64,000 nt of DNA from Massospora cicadina. Its lineage: Eukaryota > Entomophthoromycota > Entomophthoromycetes > Entomophthorales > Entomophthoraceae. Every line of letters starts with the position of its first letter. Position 1 is the first letter of the stretch. Positions 22,601-32,529 of this stretch are shown in pieces. Below the pieces are notes generated by a model. The model did not search any database and had not been told where the DNA came from. It saw only the letters and a list, made by a program, of their open reading frames with translations. The translations under genes were made by a program, and so were the position numbers. Where the stretch lies: contig JAKSZP010002717.1 in the NCBI GenBank assembly GCA_022478985.1, forward strand, positions 151,919 to 215,918. The letters run 5' to 3'.

Positions 22601-23318
22601 CTGTGACAGGTAAGTGGTAGTTTATCAAGACCAGATGGTGGTTGGAGAATTCAATATTTGTCGTTTGGAAGTGGGAAATGTGAGATTGAAATTTTGCCAG
22701 CGTAAGGGTAAGGTCAATGCAGGTCATGGACCTTAATTGGCTGTTGTGGACGTGGGGCGCGTCATGTTTTTGAGCAGCGGGGCTTGCCACAGCAGCGCAT
22801 CTATTAACCCAAGGGTGGCCTTTGGAACGCGAAGTTCTACATGACCCTGGGGGGCATGGGAGGAGGAAGGCCAACAGTCCGTGGGTGTGTTTAGCCAACA
22901 GTTCATGTCACCAACTATGAAAGGGTCTGGGGGTAATGGGAGGGATTTGACTGATGAGAAAAATTCCTGACGCTCTCATGCACAGGTTGGGGCATAGATT
23001 TTGATGATAGCATGCGCCACGTCAGCCCACAAGAAAGTGACAACAAGGACTTGGCCATTGAGGAAGGATTCCAATGATAAAAATTTAAAAAAATTGTTTT
23101 TCTGAACTAGCACCCCACAGTACTCTGACCAAAATGATAGGGAAGGGAGGAGCATGGTTTTCCAAGCATCCTCGGAACCTCACAGACAGTGGGACTCTTG
23201 GATGGCCAGGATATCCACGGGTAAATTTTTTTGTAAAAAACTCAGTTTCCTAGCCTGGGACGGTGAGGCCTTGAGTCCAGCGATATTCAACGTCCCTAAA
23301 GTGAAGGTTTCCCCCATT
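19689..23318 (-). pseudogene. LINE1 ORF2: endonuclease-reverse transcriptase
   Basis: Starts at the minus ATG near 23318 (MGETFTLGTLNIAGLKASPS). The APE endonuclease shows DILAIQESH, FIVGDMNCW (GDxN) and FSNHHLV near 22640 (SDH changed to SNH, a catalytic Asp lost). RT motifs are KCPGPDGIPYEFYKKYF, NWRPISLTNTDTKILTK, VFLDQQKAYDRVNW, GLRQEDPLSPLLYNF and MAFADDCVVGVSNN, so the FADD catalytic pair is kept. The C-terminal 474 codons (19689-21113) are open and end in the thumb and a zinc-binding segment CVVCGQYGTLFHRIEKC. The protein nicks DNA and copies the element RNA at the target. At least four frame changes or stops lie upstream of 21320. Confidence 0.88.
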
Positions 23319-23582
23319 GCACCTTAGGTGTGAGGGGTGGTCACCCGGGCCCACTAGCCTCCTCTAGATCCCCACGGGCCTTCATGGCAGCATTGGTGTT
23401 TGCAGCAATGCTATTGGTGGTTTTGTTAATTTTAGAAGAAAGGTTCGCTTTGGCTTTTGCCTTCACTTTTGTTTCCCCGACGTTGAGCAAATTTTTTGTG
23501 GTGCAGATGAGATTGGTGCACCAACGTTTGGGTCAAAAAAATTTTCAGGTAGGTTGGAAACCAAGTCAGTTTCAAATGGAGC

Positions 23583-24556
23583 TTAGTTGCAAAGGTCAGG
23601 TGAGATTGAGTCACCCATCAGATCCTCAGATTGGTTGGCCCAATAAGCATGAGCTTCCCAATCTGATTGGTTGATGAATTCCCAAGTTGCTTCCACCACG
23701 AAGGTTTTGATGTCCTCCTGGCGTTGGGAGTGTGGGACAGCGGAGGTGACTTTGACCGCTTCCTTGGCTGCGGCCCTTTGGGCCTGTTTGGCTACTTCCG
23801 CTCTTGAGGGGAGATAGGTTTTACCAGTAGGTATCAGCCTTGTGCTCCCCACGGGAAAGCCTCTTTGGTGCTTGTGGTTGGTTCATAGTGCGCCTCTCCA
23901 CTGGCCATGGCCGCTGAGGGGTGCTCTTGGAATGTGATGCCCTCCTTAGTAGGGCATGCATGTGCCTTATGACCAAACGCGTCACAGTGGGTGCAGATGG
24001 GGGGTGTGCTGTCCACGGTTACCTGGAAAGGGTGGGTGGTATGCCCTTCAATATTGATATATGTGGAGTGCAGGATCTGGGTTAGGTCCTTCATGATCTC
24101 CTCAGTTGGGGTCAGAACTGCGATGGCTTTGCTGGTGCACAGGTGTGGTATCAGCGTAAAGCGTTGCATCTCAAAAGATTGTATTTCGCCATATATGGTG
24201 ATACCATCTTTCAGGTGCTGCTCCAAAATGGCATGTTTGACCGTAGTAGGCAAAAAGTTAAACGTGAGGAAAATTTGGTTGGATTTTGTCCATCTGGTGC
24301 TTTTGGTTTCAATGACCCATTGCCCTTCGGGGAGGTCAATCACTATGCGCACTGCAGCAGCTTCATCTGCTGCCTCCTTGTTTTTGAAACTGAGGTCCAG
24401 CCAACCACATGACATGGAGTGAGGTGCGACATACACCGCGGTTGGGAAAAAAGTGTGCACATCCCCACAAAATTTTTCCCATAAAGCTGTTTGTTGGATG
24501 TCCAGAAACACACGGACTCCATATTCCACTGATGATAGTGGTTGGGAGTGCGGCAT
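23583..24556 (-). pseudogene. LINE1 ORF1: RNA-binding protein with zinc knuckle
   Basis: A 240-codon open frame (23834-24556) starting MPHSQPLSSVEYGVRVFLDI, continued after a frame change by 23583-23852. Residues about 10-150 look like an RRM-type domain (GWLDLSFKNKEAADEAAAVR). A CCHC knuckle CTHCDAFGHKAHAC follows at about residues 205-218. The C-terminal extension is Ala/Lys rich (EVAKQAQRAAAKEAVK). It would form the ribonucleoprotein with LINE RNA. The same architecture appears in LINE2 and, alone, in elements E, F and H. The real start may lie further upstream in another frame. Confidence 0.75.
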
Positions 24557-24839
24557 GTTGATGTACTGGTTGCATCGAGCTTGCCAAGTGAGGATTTCTA
24601 GGGAAATAGTGACTGCCAGTTTATATTTTTTTCTATTCCACTGGTTTCTCCGGGGCGTTTTTGAACGTTTGAGGCCGTGGGCCTACAACCTGCTCCTCTT
24701 ACCTTACTTGCCCAACTGCTCCCTGACATGGGCGCAGATTATTCTCCTCTGTGAGATTATCAAACTAGAATCATACTTGAATTGAATAAGTTGCAAGAGT
24801 GATTGCAACGAGAGAGAAAAGCTTTGCTATTAGCATATT

Positions 24840-25210
24840 ACCAAATTGACAATCAAGAAATAACTTGAGAGGATGTTATCACCAATAACCTAGTAGTGGG
24901 GACATAAGAAAGGGCCTTGAATATCCAGGTTCAGGGTTAATTGCTATGAGAAAAAGATTTTAGATTCAGGATTTATTACAGATAGAATAAGCATTTAAAG
25001 TGGCAATCAGATGCCGCCTTACCAAGGGATTTTGAAAATGCTAATATTAGTACCCTAATTTTCTGTTTATTTATAATTATTTTTCATATAATTTCTTGTT
25101 CTTTACCAGAAGTATAAGATACTTCACTCTTTACTTAATAAACAAGTTTTCACAGAAGTTCAGTTGTATCCTTTTTGTTTTTCTTATAGTGGTTTAAACG
25201 GTATAATGAT
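24840..25210 (+). repeat. Probable remainder of the 3' LTR of element D
   Basis: Sequence directly after LINE1, AT-rich, with AATAAA-like signals near 25137. It must continue the interrupted LTR of D, but without a second copy the end cannot be fixed. Confidence 0.35.
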
Positions 25211-25874
25211 CAGTAGTCAGTCTGGGATTAAGAATTGAGCAGAATTCATTAACCAGATTGAGATCTGCTCTTTTTAAACAAGACACTCAATATTGCAAAT
25301 ACCTTGGAGCTGAGCTTCCAAAGGAGAGACTAGATTGGCTTTCATTGAGTCCTGAAGTTTAGCATATAATAAACATGTCAGAGAGTGTAAATAAGAGAAT
25401 TAACAAGGATATAAACAATTTACTAAAGAGATTGATGCTATACAAATAACATCAGAGGAAAATTTTCTTTATGGTTAATTGAAATCTAAGCTGACAGTTG
25501 TCTGGTATCTAATCTGAATGGAGTAGACCCCCTGAGCAGCAAGGTGACCTTATATATCAAGTGAGCTGAGGTCAACAAGCTGAATAATATGAAGCTTAAA
25601 ATTGACTAAATGACACTACAATTGAAAATTGTTCAACTGAGGAAGTAAAACTGAAATAAACTGACAATAATTTAAACATATCCACTATTGAGAATGTCAT
25701 TTAAACAGATAAACGTGGCGTTATTGACCTAAATATCATATCCCTCAATTACTCTAAACTGATTTGCATAAAATATCCAAGCATAATAAAAGCAAAAGAC
25801 TTAATCAAAAAAGTAGTATGTAAAATACTCTTGATTTTTATATGCAATTTTCTTATAGCTTAATAAATTCTAGT
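25211..25874. other. Unassigned AT-rich stretch
   Basis: No long frame. A plus-strand piece, RSALFKQDTQYCKYLGAELP near 25270-25330, reads like a protein remnant, but I do not recognise it. Confidence 0.3.
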
Positions 25875-25919
25875 TTGAATAAAGTTTTATTTAATCAAGG
25901 CAAGCCAACAAGGGGATGG

Positions 25920-27600
25920 GCATTACCAAAGCTCAAATAAGCTATAAAACTAAAAGTTAAAATTAAAATAAAGTTGAAACAAGATGGATGTGATCCACTC
26001 AAACTGATGCAAAATTCAAACAAAACACACCAAACAAGTTGGAGGCGGAAACTGCTATCCATCCATGGTGGTGGGTGAAGGGGGATTGAGAGGCTCTTCT
26101 TCCTCATCTGTTGCGGACATGTAGTGGCACAAAGCTGATAGTAATGGTGGGGGCGCATCATCAAAATAGGGGTCAAGATAACAAATGGGTGCTTTTAACT
26201 AAATTTGTGCTATGAAGAGGGTGAAAATATAGTCGGCAAGTGCCTTTTCTGCCTCAAGATTTACTTTAAGTAGGGTAGCGATGGTTACAAGGTTGCTGCA
26301 GGTAATGCAGGTTTTTGGTCCAAACTTTGCAACCACCGCAACTTTTTGAACTACTGAATTTGCTGCCTGATAGTATTGAAGATGGTCTTTTTTCTATTTT
26401 GGAAGCACGTTATTATATAGGATAGGAGGTGGCAGGCCCATAGCCAGTACTGTAACTGATTTTGCAACAGCTTTATGGGTTGGGAGACATTTTGAGGGAG
26501 GCAACTGCCTCTTCAGCTAGTTGGTGGTCACTTTTGAATGGGGTTTCATTATGGCAAGGCGCATAATGGAGCTTTGGGAATTAAACCGCATAATCAGTAT
26601 TGAGGTACATTTTGAATTGGAGGAGGCCCAGCCCATTCAGATTTAGGGATAAGCTCACCCAATTTATCAACCTTAACCAAATAATCACATGAATTTTTGT
26701 TTAATTTTTGGGTTATTTGCATATGGATGATCTGTGGTGGGTGGCTGGGAGGATGTTTTAGAACTTATTGAAGTACATTCTGGCTCCTGATTGGTGGGTT
26801 CAGGAGAAGATGTTCATTAAGGTAATTTTTGGTTTGTTGATTAAGTGTTTGCTGTAGCTACCACTTTGGGGGAGGGGGAAGGATAGAGCCTCATTCATAA
26901 ATGTTATTGGATCAGCTATTGGGTCATTGTGCATAGAGTCAGGTGTGGATGCCATGGCTCGTGAGATGAAGGGGCAGCGTCATTTCAAATGGCCCAGTTC
27001 AAAACAGGTAGGGCAAATGGTGCACCCTCTATCCACTCAGGCCCAAAAAGGATGCTCTAGGGTAGAAGGGATAATGGTGCAAGAGGGAATTAAAAAGTTA
27101 TTTTCATAGATACTGGACTAATAGTCATAAAGTTGTGGGAGCCTGTGAGGTGAGTGGCTCCATTGGGAACCATGAATTGTACCTTGGGATCATAATCATA
27201 TTTCTAATAATCCAGCGATAATTTCTTTAACTAAAACTTCAGGAGGTAGGTGGGTAGGGAGTCCTGCAAACTGAACCACAAGAGTGGTATCAGTGGGCAA
27301 CCATGTATGAGTAGTTGGGAGGGGGCACTTTGGAACACCTGGGGATGGTAGCTGCTACTGCAGCATCAGCTTCATTTAAAAACCAAAATCAAAATATCCC
27401 TTGAAGGGGAGGAAGTTGATGAAGCCTGCAGTCTGCATAACAGCTTTGGCAAATTTGATAATTGTTTTATCTGAATAGGGGAACAACTTAACATATTTTA
27501 CCCAAAAGCTGAATCACATGTTGCTCCAGAGGAACACAAGGGGGCAGCATGGCACCACCTGGGTTCAGGTGAGATGTAAGGCTAAGTTCTTAGGCGGGAC
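25920..27600 (-). pseudogene. ORF1-like protein of element F (strongly decayed)
   Basis: Recognisable minus-strand pieces are the zinc knuckle ICPTCFELGHLK-stop-RCP near 26990-27045 and KKLRWLQSLDQKPALPAATL near 26270-26370, matching KKQWQLQNLDQKPA of H. Between them lies EIDKLGELIPKSEW near 26640, matching EIDESGKLIEEP of E. Stops occur every few dozen codons. The frame at 25895-26176 is the only one above 90 codons, and only part of it may be real. Confidence 0.5.
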
Positions 27601-27629
27601 CTAGCGTGCTGAAAAGTTAGGAGGGCTAG

Positions 27630-28208
27630 TGTCATGATTAAATAATCCCAATTTCCGACTGCCATATAATAAAATGATTTTTTGGCGCAATAACAAGCAA
27701 CCAAAGCAGCCTAGCTGAGTAGGGAGAGGTTTGGAGCACCAACAGTGCCAAACATTGCCTACTACTAGTTGGTTATGCAAAACCCAAAGTAGTTGGTCTG
27801 ACCCATCCATGCAAAAGCTCCTCAAAGCTGGATACCCAAAAAGACCATCAGGTAATTGAGGTATGCTAACCCTGAAACAACTTTGATTTTATTCCTGGAC
27901 ATAAAAAGGGCCCACCAACTAGAGCTCATCTGGGGAGCAACTGACAATGCTCCCCAGGAAGGTATGCTATGGGTAGAATTATGAACTGAGCTTCAGAATT
28001 GGTGGGTGCACCTTATAAAGGCTGCCTTTGGGGGCCTCACCCAAAGCATTGATTAATCTTGTACAAGCCTAATCTACAACTCAGGTGAGGCACAACCCAG
28101 CGCCCAAAACCATCCAAGCCAAAAGTATTTTTAAACGATTTGACTCAGATTTGGATTTTCCAAACATGGTTCAAAATGCAACTGGTTGAGATGAACTCAA
28201 TTGTTAAA
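27630..28208 (-). repeat. 3' LTR of element G
   Basis: Plus strand TGTCATGATTaaataatc to CAATTGTTAaA; the same length as the partner at 29947. In about 260 bp that I compared, I counted about 17 transitions and 5 transversions. Confidence 0.9.
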
Positions 28209-28520
28209 TTACCCCTGCTAGAAAAGGGCCCCTCCCCAAAGAGGAGCTCAACAAAAGAAGGCTGCCACAATGAGGGCTTCCTGGGGTGAGTTACCTCGAG
28301 ACCCAGGAAAATTAACCTGGATAAACTCCAGTCCCCTCGAGGGAAAAGATAAATGGTGAGGGCAAATTGGGACTGGGCTGCCGGAATCAGCCCACCCAGC
28401 CTGAGGACACACACTCAGCACTTGGCTGTGTTGCGCACCCCATCCCAGGCTCCTGTTGGCGATGTTCTTCCCATCCTGACTAAAATGGTGCTTTTTCTGA
28501 CAGAAGCATGAGAGGGGCGC

Positions 28521-29365
28521 TGTCATGGTTAAATGACATGATAGTGGGGACCAACCCCAAGGACAAGGTTGGGTGACAGGAGGCTCAGAAGTTGAAGCAT
28601 CAGGCCCTCCTGACCTCAGGCACAGAGTAGACCAACGCTGAGTACAAGCCAAGTATGCCCAGGTTGGTACTAGTGAGGTTCCTAACGCCTAGCCCCTTGC
28701 ATCAGCCCAGGCATTATAACGGAAGTTCTATTCAATTAACAATTATGGGTCATTTGGTTGATTGAGGAACGGTGGTTCAAAACCCATTCCATTTACAAAA
28801 CTACACATTTGGATTGGATCCAACTTCAATTGATTACTCGAGTGAAGTCAGTTTTGATGTATTCTACCCATCTGGATAATAGTATTTGCCTATTGGTGAA
28901 TCAGTGCTTGGGACCACTTCTGCAGACCCCAAATTCCCTATCAAAGTTTGAATATGTTTTCCTTAACCAACATTTCTTGTTGGTCGACTTTCCCAATAAA
29001 CCTTTCCCATTTCCCTGTTTTACTTATGTTATTTCTAATGATCCTGTGCACAGACCGTTTGAGAAGGTCTCACGCTATGTTAAACATTCTATCTTAATTA
29101 CAACTAAATTTTCAACTAGTGCACCGTTAAGTCGCCCAGGTTCCCTCCAACCTAAGATGTTTACCCCTTTCCCTTTGTGCACTGTGTCGCTTTTGGTTGG
29201 TCATATACTATTAAGATCACGCTTATCTTAAGAAGCTAATATTGCTTCAGCACCCTCTACTGGGCTATAATAACTTTCAAAATAATGGCTGGTTCCCTGG
29301 CGTTGGCTATGTGCACCATGCACTACCACGCTTGGAACAGGAGAGTTATAGATACTCTCCTTACA
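28521..29365 (+). repeat. Solo LTR (845 bp) inside element G
   Basis: Starts TGTCATGgTTAAATGACATg and ends ATACTCTCCTTACA, with exact duplication GGCGC (28516-28520 and 29366-29370). Aligns over its full length with the solo LTR at 61086-61931. Near its start it encodes LPDLRHRVDQR-stop-VQAKYAQV, the shared LTR signature, and it carries an open frame of 157 codons. Confidence 0.9.
28758..29231 (+). CDS. LTR-embedded open reading frame (157 codons), unknown function
   Basis: A plus-strand frame wholly inside the solo LTR at 28521-29365. The segment IQLQLITRVKSVLM with LVNQCLGPLLQTPNS matches IQLQLIIQVKSVLVFATYSD and LVDQCLGPLWQTLNS in the LTR at 61086, in the same frame, although nucleotide differences are many. 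The preserved frame in two separate insertions suggests a protein once under selection, comparable in position to U3-encoded retroviral accessory genes. No known domain, signal peptide or transmembrane segment is clear; the C-terminal part is hydrophobic (LCTVSLLVGHILL). The listed start is not proven; the frame may begin upstream at the RWVxA motif. Confidence 0.4.
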   Translation: MIEERWFKTHSIYKTTHLDWIQLQLITRVKSVLMYSTHLDNSICLLVNQCLGPLLQTPNSLSKFEYVFLNQHFLLVDFPNKPFPFPCFTYVISNDPVHRPFEKVSRYVKHSILITTKFSTSAPLSRPGSLQPKMFTPFPLCTVSLLVGHILLRSRLS

Positions 29366-29946
29366 GGCGCGTGGTTCAGCGCAGCTGGATGGCCTCCGGT
29401 CCAAGGATGAACGCCCAGCACTTGGCTGTGTTGTGCACCCCCTCCCAGGCTCCTGTTAGCGATGGTCTTCCCATCCCAACCAGGAAGGCGCTTTCTCCAA
29501 CAGAAGCGTGAGAGGGGCACTCAGTTCAGCGCAGCTGGACAGCCCCCAGCCCAAGGATGCATGCCCAGCACTTGGCTATGTTGTGCACCTCATCCCAGGC
29601 TCCTGTTGGCAATGGTCTTCCCATCCTGACCAGGAAGGTGCTTTCTTCAACAGAAGCGTGATAGGGGCGCGCAGTTCAGCATGGCTGGACAGCCATCCCC
29701 TTTCTGGGTGGAACATCCGTTGGTGAGGAAGCCCTGCTGGGACAGGTCTCCTCAGTGCCAAACAAATCCCTGGCGAGCGGGAGGCCCCACTGGGATTTTC
29801 AACTGACAATCACTTTGGGTCCAGGGTTGGCCGTCAGTCACCAGCTCCCACCGGTGCTGGTTCCTCAACAACTGGGGCCAAGTGACCACTGAAGTCAGTC
29901 AAACTGGGAATCAGAGGCGTTCAGTGCACATTCAACCTCAGAATTA

Positions 29947-30525
29947 TGTCATGATTGGAAAATCTAGTTTCTGATTACCATATAATAAAACGATTCTTTG
30001 GCGCACTGACAAGCAACCAAAGCAGCCTAACCAAGTAGGGAGAGGTTTGAAGCACTGACAGCGCCAAACATTGCCTACTACTAGCTGGTTATGCAAAACC
30101 CAAAGTAGTTGGTCTGACTCAACCATGCAAAAGCTCCTCAAAGCTGGATACCCAAAAAGACCATCAGGTAAGTGAGGTATGCTAACCCCAAAACAACCTT
30201 TATTTTTATTCCTGTACATAAAAAGGGCCCACCGACCAGAGCTCATCTGGGGAGCAACTGACAATGCTCCCCAGGAAGGTATGCTATGGGTAAAATTATG
30301 AACTGAGCTTCAGAATTGGTGGGCGTCCCTTATAAAGACTGTCCTTTGAGGGCCTCACCCAAGTCATTGATTAGGCTGATATGAGCCTAATCTACAACTC
30401 AGGTGAGGCACAACCAAGCGCCCAAAACAATCTGAGCCAAAAGTACTTTTAAACAATTCAACTCAGATTCAGAAAATCCAAATCCAAGTTGAAATGCAAT
30501 GATTGAGATAAACTCAATTGTTACA
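29947..30525 (-). repeat. 5' LTR of element G
   Basis: Plus strand TGTCATGATTggaaaatc to CAATTGTTACA, followed by duplication GCTAG. The 106-codon minus frame at 29944-30264 lies inside the LTR and also appears, shortened, in the other copy. Confidence 0.9.
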
Positions 30526-30752
30526 GCTAGCCAATCCACCCTGGGTACGTGCCAGCAATGGCCAAAAAACATTAGGAGGTGGCGCACCACTGCGTCATGT
30601 GGAGGCAGTGGGCGTCGAATGCATTGACATTGGAAACTTGAATAGGGTTACAATAAGTGGAGCTGTTTTTACTAAGTTTAAAACTAAAATTTGACCAAAA
30701 GTGAGCAAATTAAGAGAGAGAAGTTCTGGTTTGTCCCAAGTTGAATAAAGTT

Positions 30753-31153
30753 GGATTATATTTTGAATAATCTTTTATCTCTTTTTGATACTTGCTTTGA
30801 AGATATGGTTTAGATATACTAAATTATAGTCCTATTAAAGATGAAAAATACTTCAGTTGGGCTCTAATTCATATTATGAACAAAAACTCCAGCTTACTAG
30901 ACTAAATACCATCAAGGTAAAGAGGCACTACTTTAGTTCCAACACTTATTTCACAAAGGTATAAATCAATGTCACAGCCAGATAATCCCTATTGTACTTT
31001 TTTTAACTTTTTTCCCATTGGCACCTACCAATACTCTGGCAAGAAAAGACCAAATTTGCAAAACATATGTCACTATGTATGAACTAATATGACATAAACT
31101 ATTTCTTTCTGTATGAAGCACTTAAAATACTCTATGATAAACGTTTGGCATAT
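30753..31153. other. Unassigned AT-rich stretch
   Basis: Sequence between element F and the solo LTR at 31154. I see no gene, repeat pair or element motif in it. Confidence 0.3.
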
Positions 31154-32305
31154 TTTAAGTCCAGGGGAATGTCCCCTCTGTGTGGATTGGGCAATTTTCT
31201 CATTTCTTAACAAAAAGGGTCTAAAGAGGGAAGCTGTACCCCTCATCACACAGGGGACCTCGCCCATGTAGTAGAATACCGTTGGGTAGCAGCACTCCCA
31301 CTGAAGATTCCTCACACAGTTCCAGCACTTGCCACCGTTGAATTAGTTCACAAATTAAGGAAATATGTGCGTAAATTAATAAATTGAAGCCAAAATGTCC
31401 AAAATCTACAAAAATAAGGACTGACGAGTGTGCAACTAATAGTCAGAAGAGGACAAGCATTGAATCCTCAATCAAAATTTCCAATGACATCAAGACATTG
31501 AGCAGTATGGTTGCCAATCCTAAATCCCTCTCAAAATTGTCAGGCCTTGTTTCTGAAGGGCAGGTATCACCATTGGGGATAGTTGCCAATAATTCAAAAG
31601 CCTCACCACAAAAATTGGGATTATTGATCAAGGAATCCCAATTGGCTTAATGAATGCTCAGCAACCGGGAAGAGTGGGTTGGTCATCCTGAACTAAATTT
31701 CTGACCTGTTGTGACCACCCTATGTGGGGTGGCCCTGGGGGATCACAGTTGCCCAGAGGGTTAAACGCCGTCATGCTAACCACTGTAAATGCAGTAAAAC
31801 CTCAGGTCAGGCATTTTTGGGAAAATAATAGCAACTCAGCCCACCACTGATTCTTTTAATGTTGGTTCTGATTGAAGTTGATCTTCCCCTCCCCAAAAAT
31901 TCGCAGGGTTAGGTCAGATTTGAGGGCTTCAATTCCTTATTTGACAAACTACCAAATTAAACACTATTCAACTAGTTGCATTGCACTGAGGAATTTGTTA
32001 GTCATTTTCTTTATTTTTACTTATAATAAAAATCTTAATACCTGATTCTGGTTTCTATTATGTCCAAATATAAACCACCCCTCCCAAATATTTCTACAAC
32101 CTATGGGACCCATGGCCATGTTTACCTGGTTCATTGCTAGGTTCCTATAAATGATCACAACTCATGGGCACTTAATGGAAAAATTTCTTACTGGTTTCAT
32201 AACCGTTGTACCAGCAGCAGTGCCACTGGCATTTGGGATTATCATTTGGATGCTTCAGCACTTAAACTGGAAGGCCAGTATACAAACAGCTTGATGTTTT
32301 TAAAG
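31154..32305 (+). repeat. Solo LTR (1152 bp)
   Basis: Starts TtTAAGTCCaGGGGAAtGTC and aligns with the solo LTR at 14009. The exact duplication CATAT lies at 31149-31153 and 32306-32310. It encodes DLAHVVEYRWVAALPLKIPH near its start, the shared signature. An 88-codon plus frame (31384-31650) rich in Ser, Lys and Asn follows. The ends are mutated (TG to TT). Confidence 0.75.
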
Positions 32306-32529
32306 CATATTAAGTTATTTGCAATATTGATATCCTTTAGGAAAGTTATGACAGATCACTCTAAAGTATAAATGGGTTGATTAATAAGGTTTATAGAATA
32401 GTAATATTTTAAAGAGTACTTTATTTTTATATATAACTAGCGCATCTATTTTTTATTTAACTGAGGTAAGCCGACCAGGGGACAGACATTACCAAATATA
32501 TGTAAACTAAGGAAATAACCAACAAATAC

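Larger units (their letters stand above)
19547..24825 (-). mobile_element. LINE1: 5.3-kb non-LTR retrotransposon
   Basis: Flanked by a 14-bp duplication, GCTgTcAGCATATT (19533-19546) and GCTaTtAGCATATT (24826-24839), with two mismatches. On the minus strand it has ORF1 with a zinc knuckle, then ORF2 with APE-type endonuclease, reverse transcriptase and a C-terminal CCHC-type zinc motif. That layout fits L1/Tx1- or Tad-like LINEs. LINE2 (32449-37675) is a diverged sister of nearly the same length. The nearly intact 3' half of ORF2 shows it is among the younger layers. It landed in the 3' LTR of element D. Confidence 0.88.
2853..25210 (+). mobile_element. Ty3/Gypsy element D, fragmented by three nested insertions
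   Basis: Plus-strand Gypsy pieces read in order across the interruptions: protease and dUTPase-like domain (2880-3617), the lead-in to reverse transcriptase (13306-13505), RT, RNase H and integrase (16556-18900), a polypurine tract GTGAGGGGAAG and the start of a 3' LTR (19077), whose remainder follows LINE1 at 24840. The joins are shown by the duplications of the intruders: GGCCT for C, CCAATATcCTTT for E and a 14-bp repeat for LINE1. No 5' LTR or gag is seen. All frames carry many stops, so D is the oldest layer. The exact right end near 25210 is a guess. Confidence 0.7.
28370..29710. repeat. 150-bp tandem array inside element G, interrupted by a solo LTR
   Basis: Units containing the block ACTTGGCTgTGTTGtGCACC and CCCAGGCTCCTGTT start near 28419, 29419 and 29570. 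Subtracting the 850 bp of LTR and duplication, the first spacing becomes 150 bp and the second is 151 bp. A partial further unit (GTTCAGCatGGCTGGACAGCC minus its last base) follows near 29670. Confidence 0.75.
27630..30525 (-). mobile_element. Short non-autonomous LTR element G, nested in F
   Basis: Two 579-bp LTRs in direct orientation, with TG…CA ends (one end mutated), flanked by the exact duplication GCTAG (27625-27629 and 30526-30530). The interior is 1738 bp, of which 850 bp are a later solo LTR insertion, so only about 0.89 kb belongs to G. That interior is mostly a 150-bp tandem array and has no gag or pol. The purine tract AGCAGGGGTAA beside the left LTR, read on the minus strand, sets the orientation. 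The size is like a TRIM or LARD element. Which autonomous element mobilises it is unknown. Confidence 0.88.
25887..30740 (-). mobile_element. ORF1-only LINE derivative F
   Basis: Flanked by the exact 12-bp duplication TTGAATAAAGTT (25875-25886 and 30741-30752). Its left, 3' end carries the LINE tail (plus strand TTTTATTTAATCAAGGCAAG, then CCAACAAGGGGATGGGCATT). Removing nested element G leaves 1.95 kb. The content matches E and H but is more decayed: only the zinc knuckle and short segments can be read. Confidence 0.75.

Noticed and set aside
29242..29726. Small plus-strand frames over the 150-bp array
   Set aside because: The array is open in several frames by repetition; frames change between units and no conserved protein emerges.
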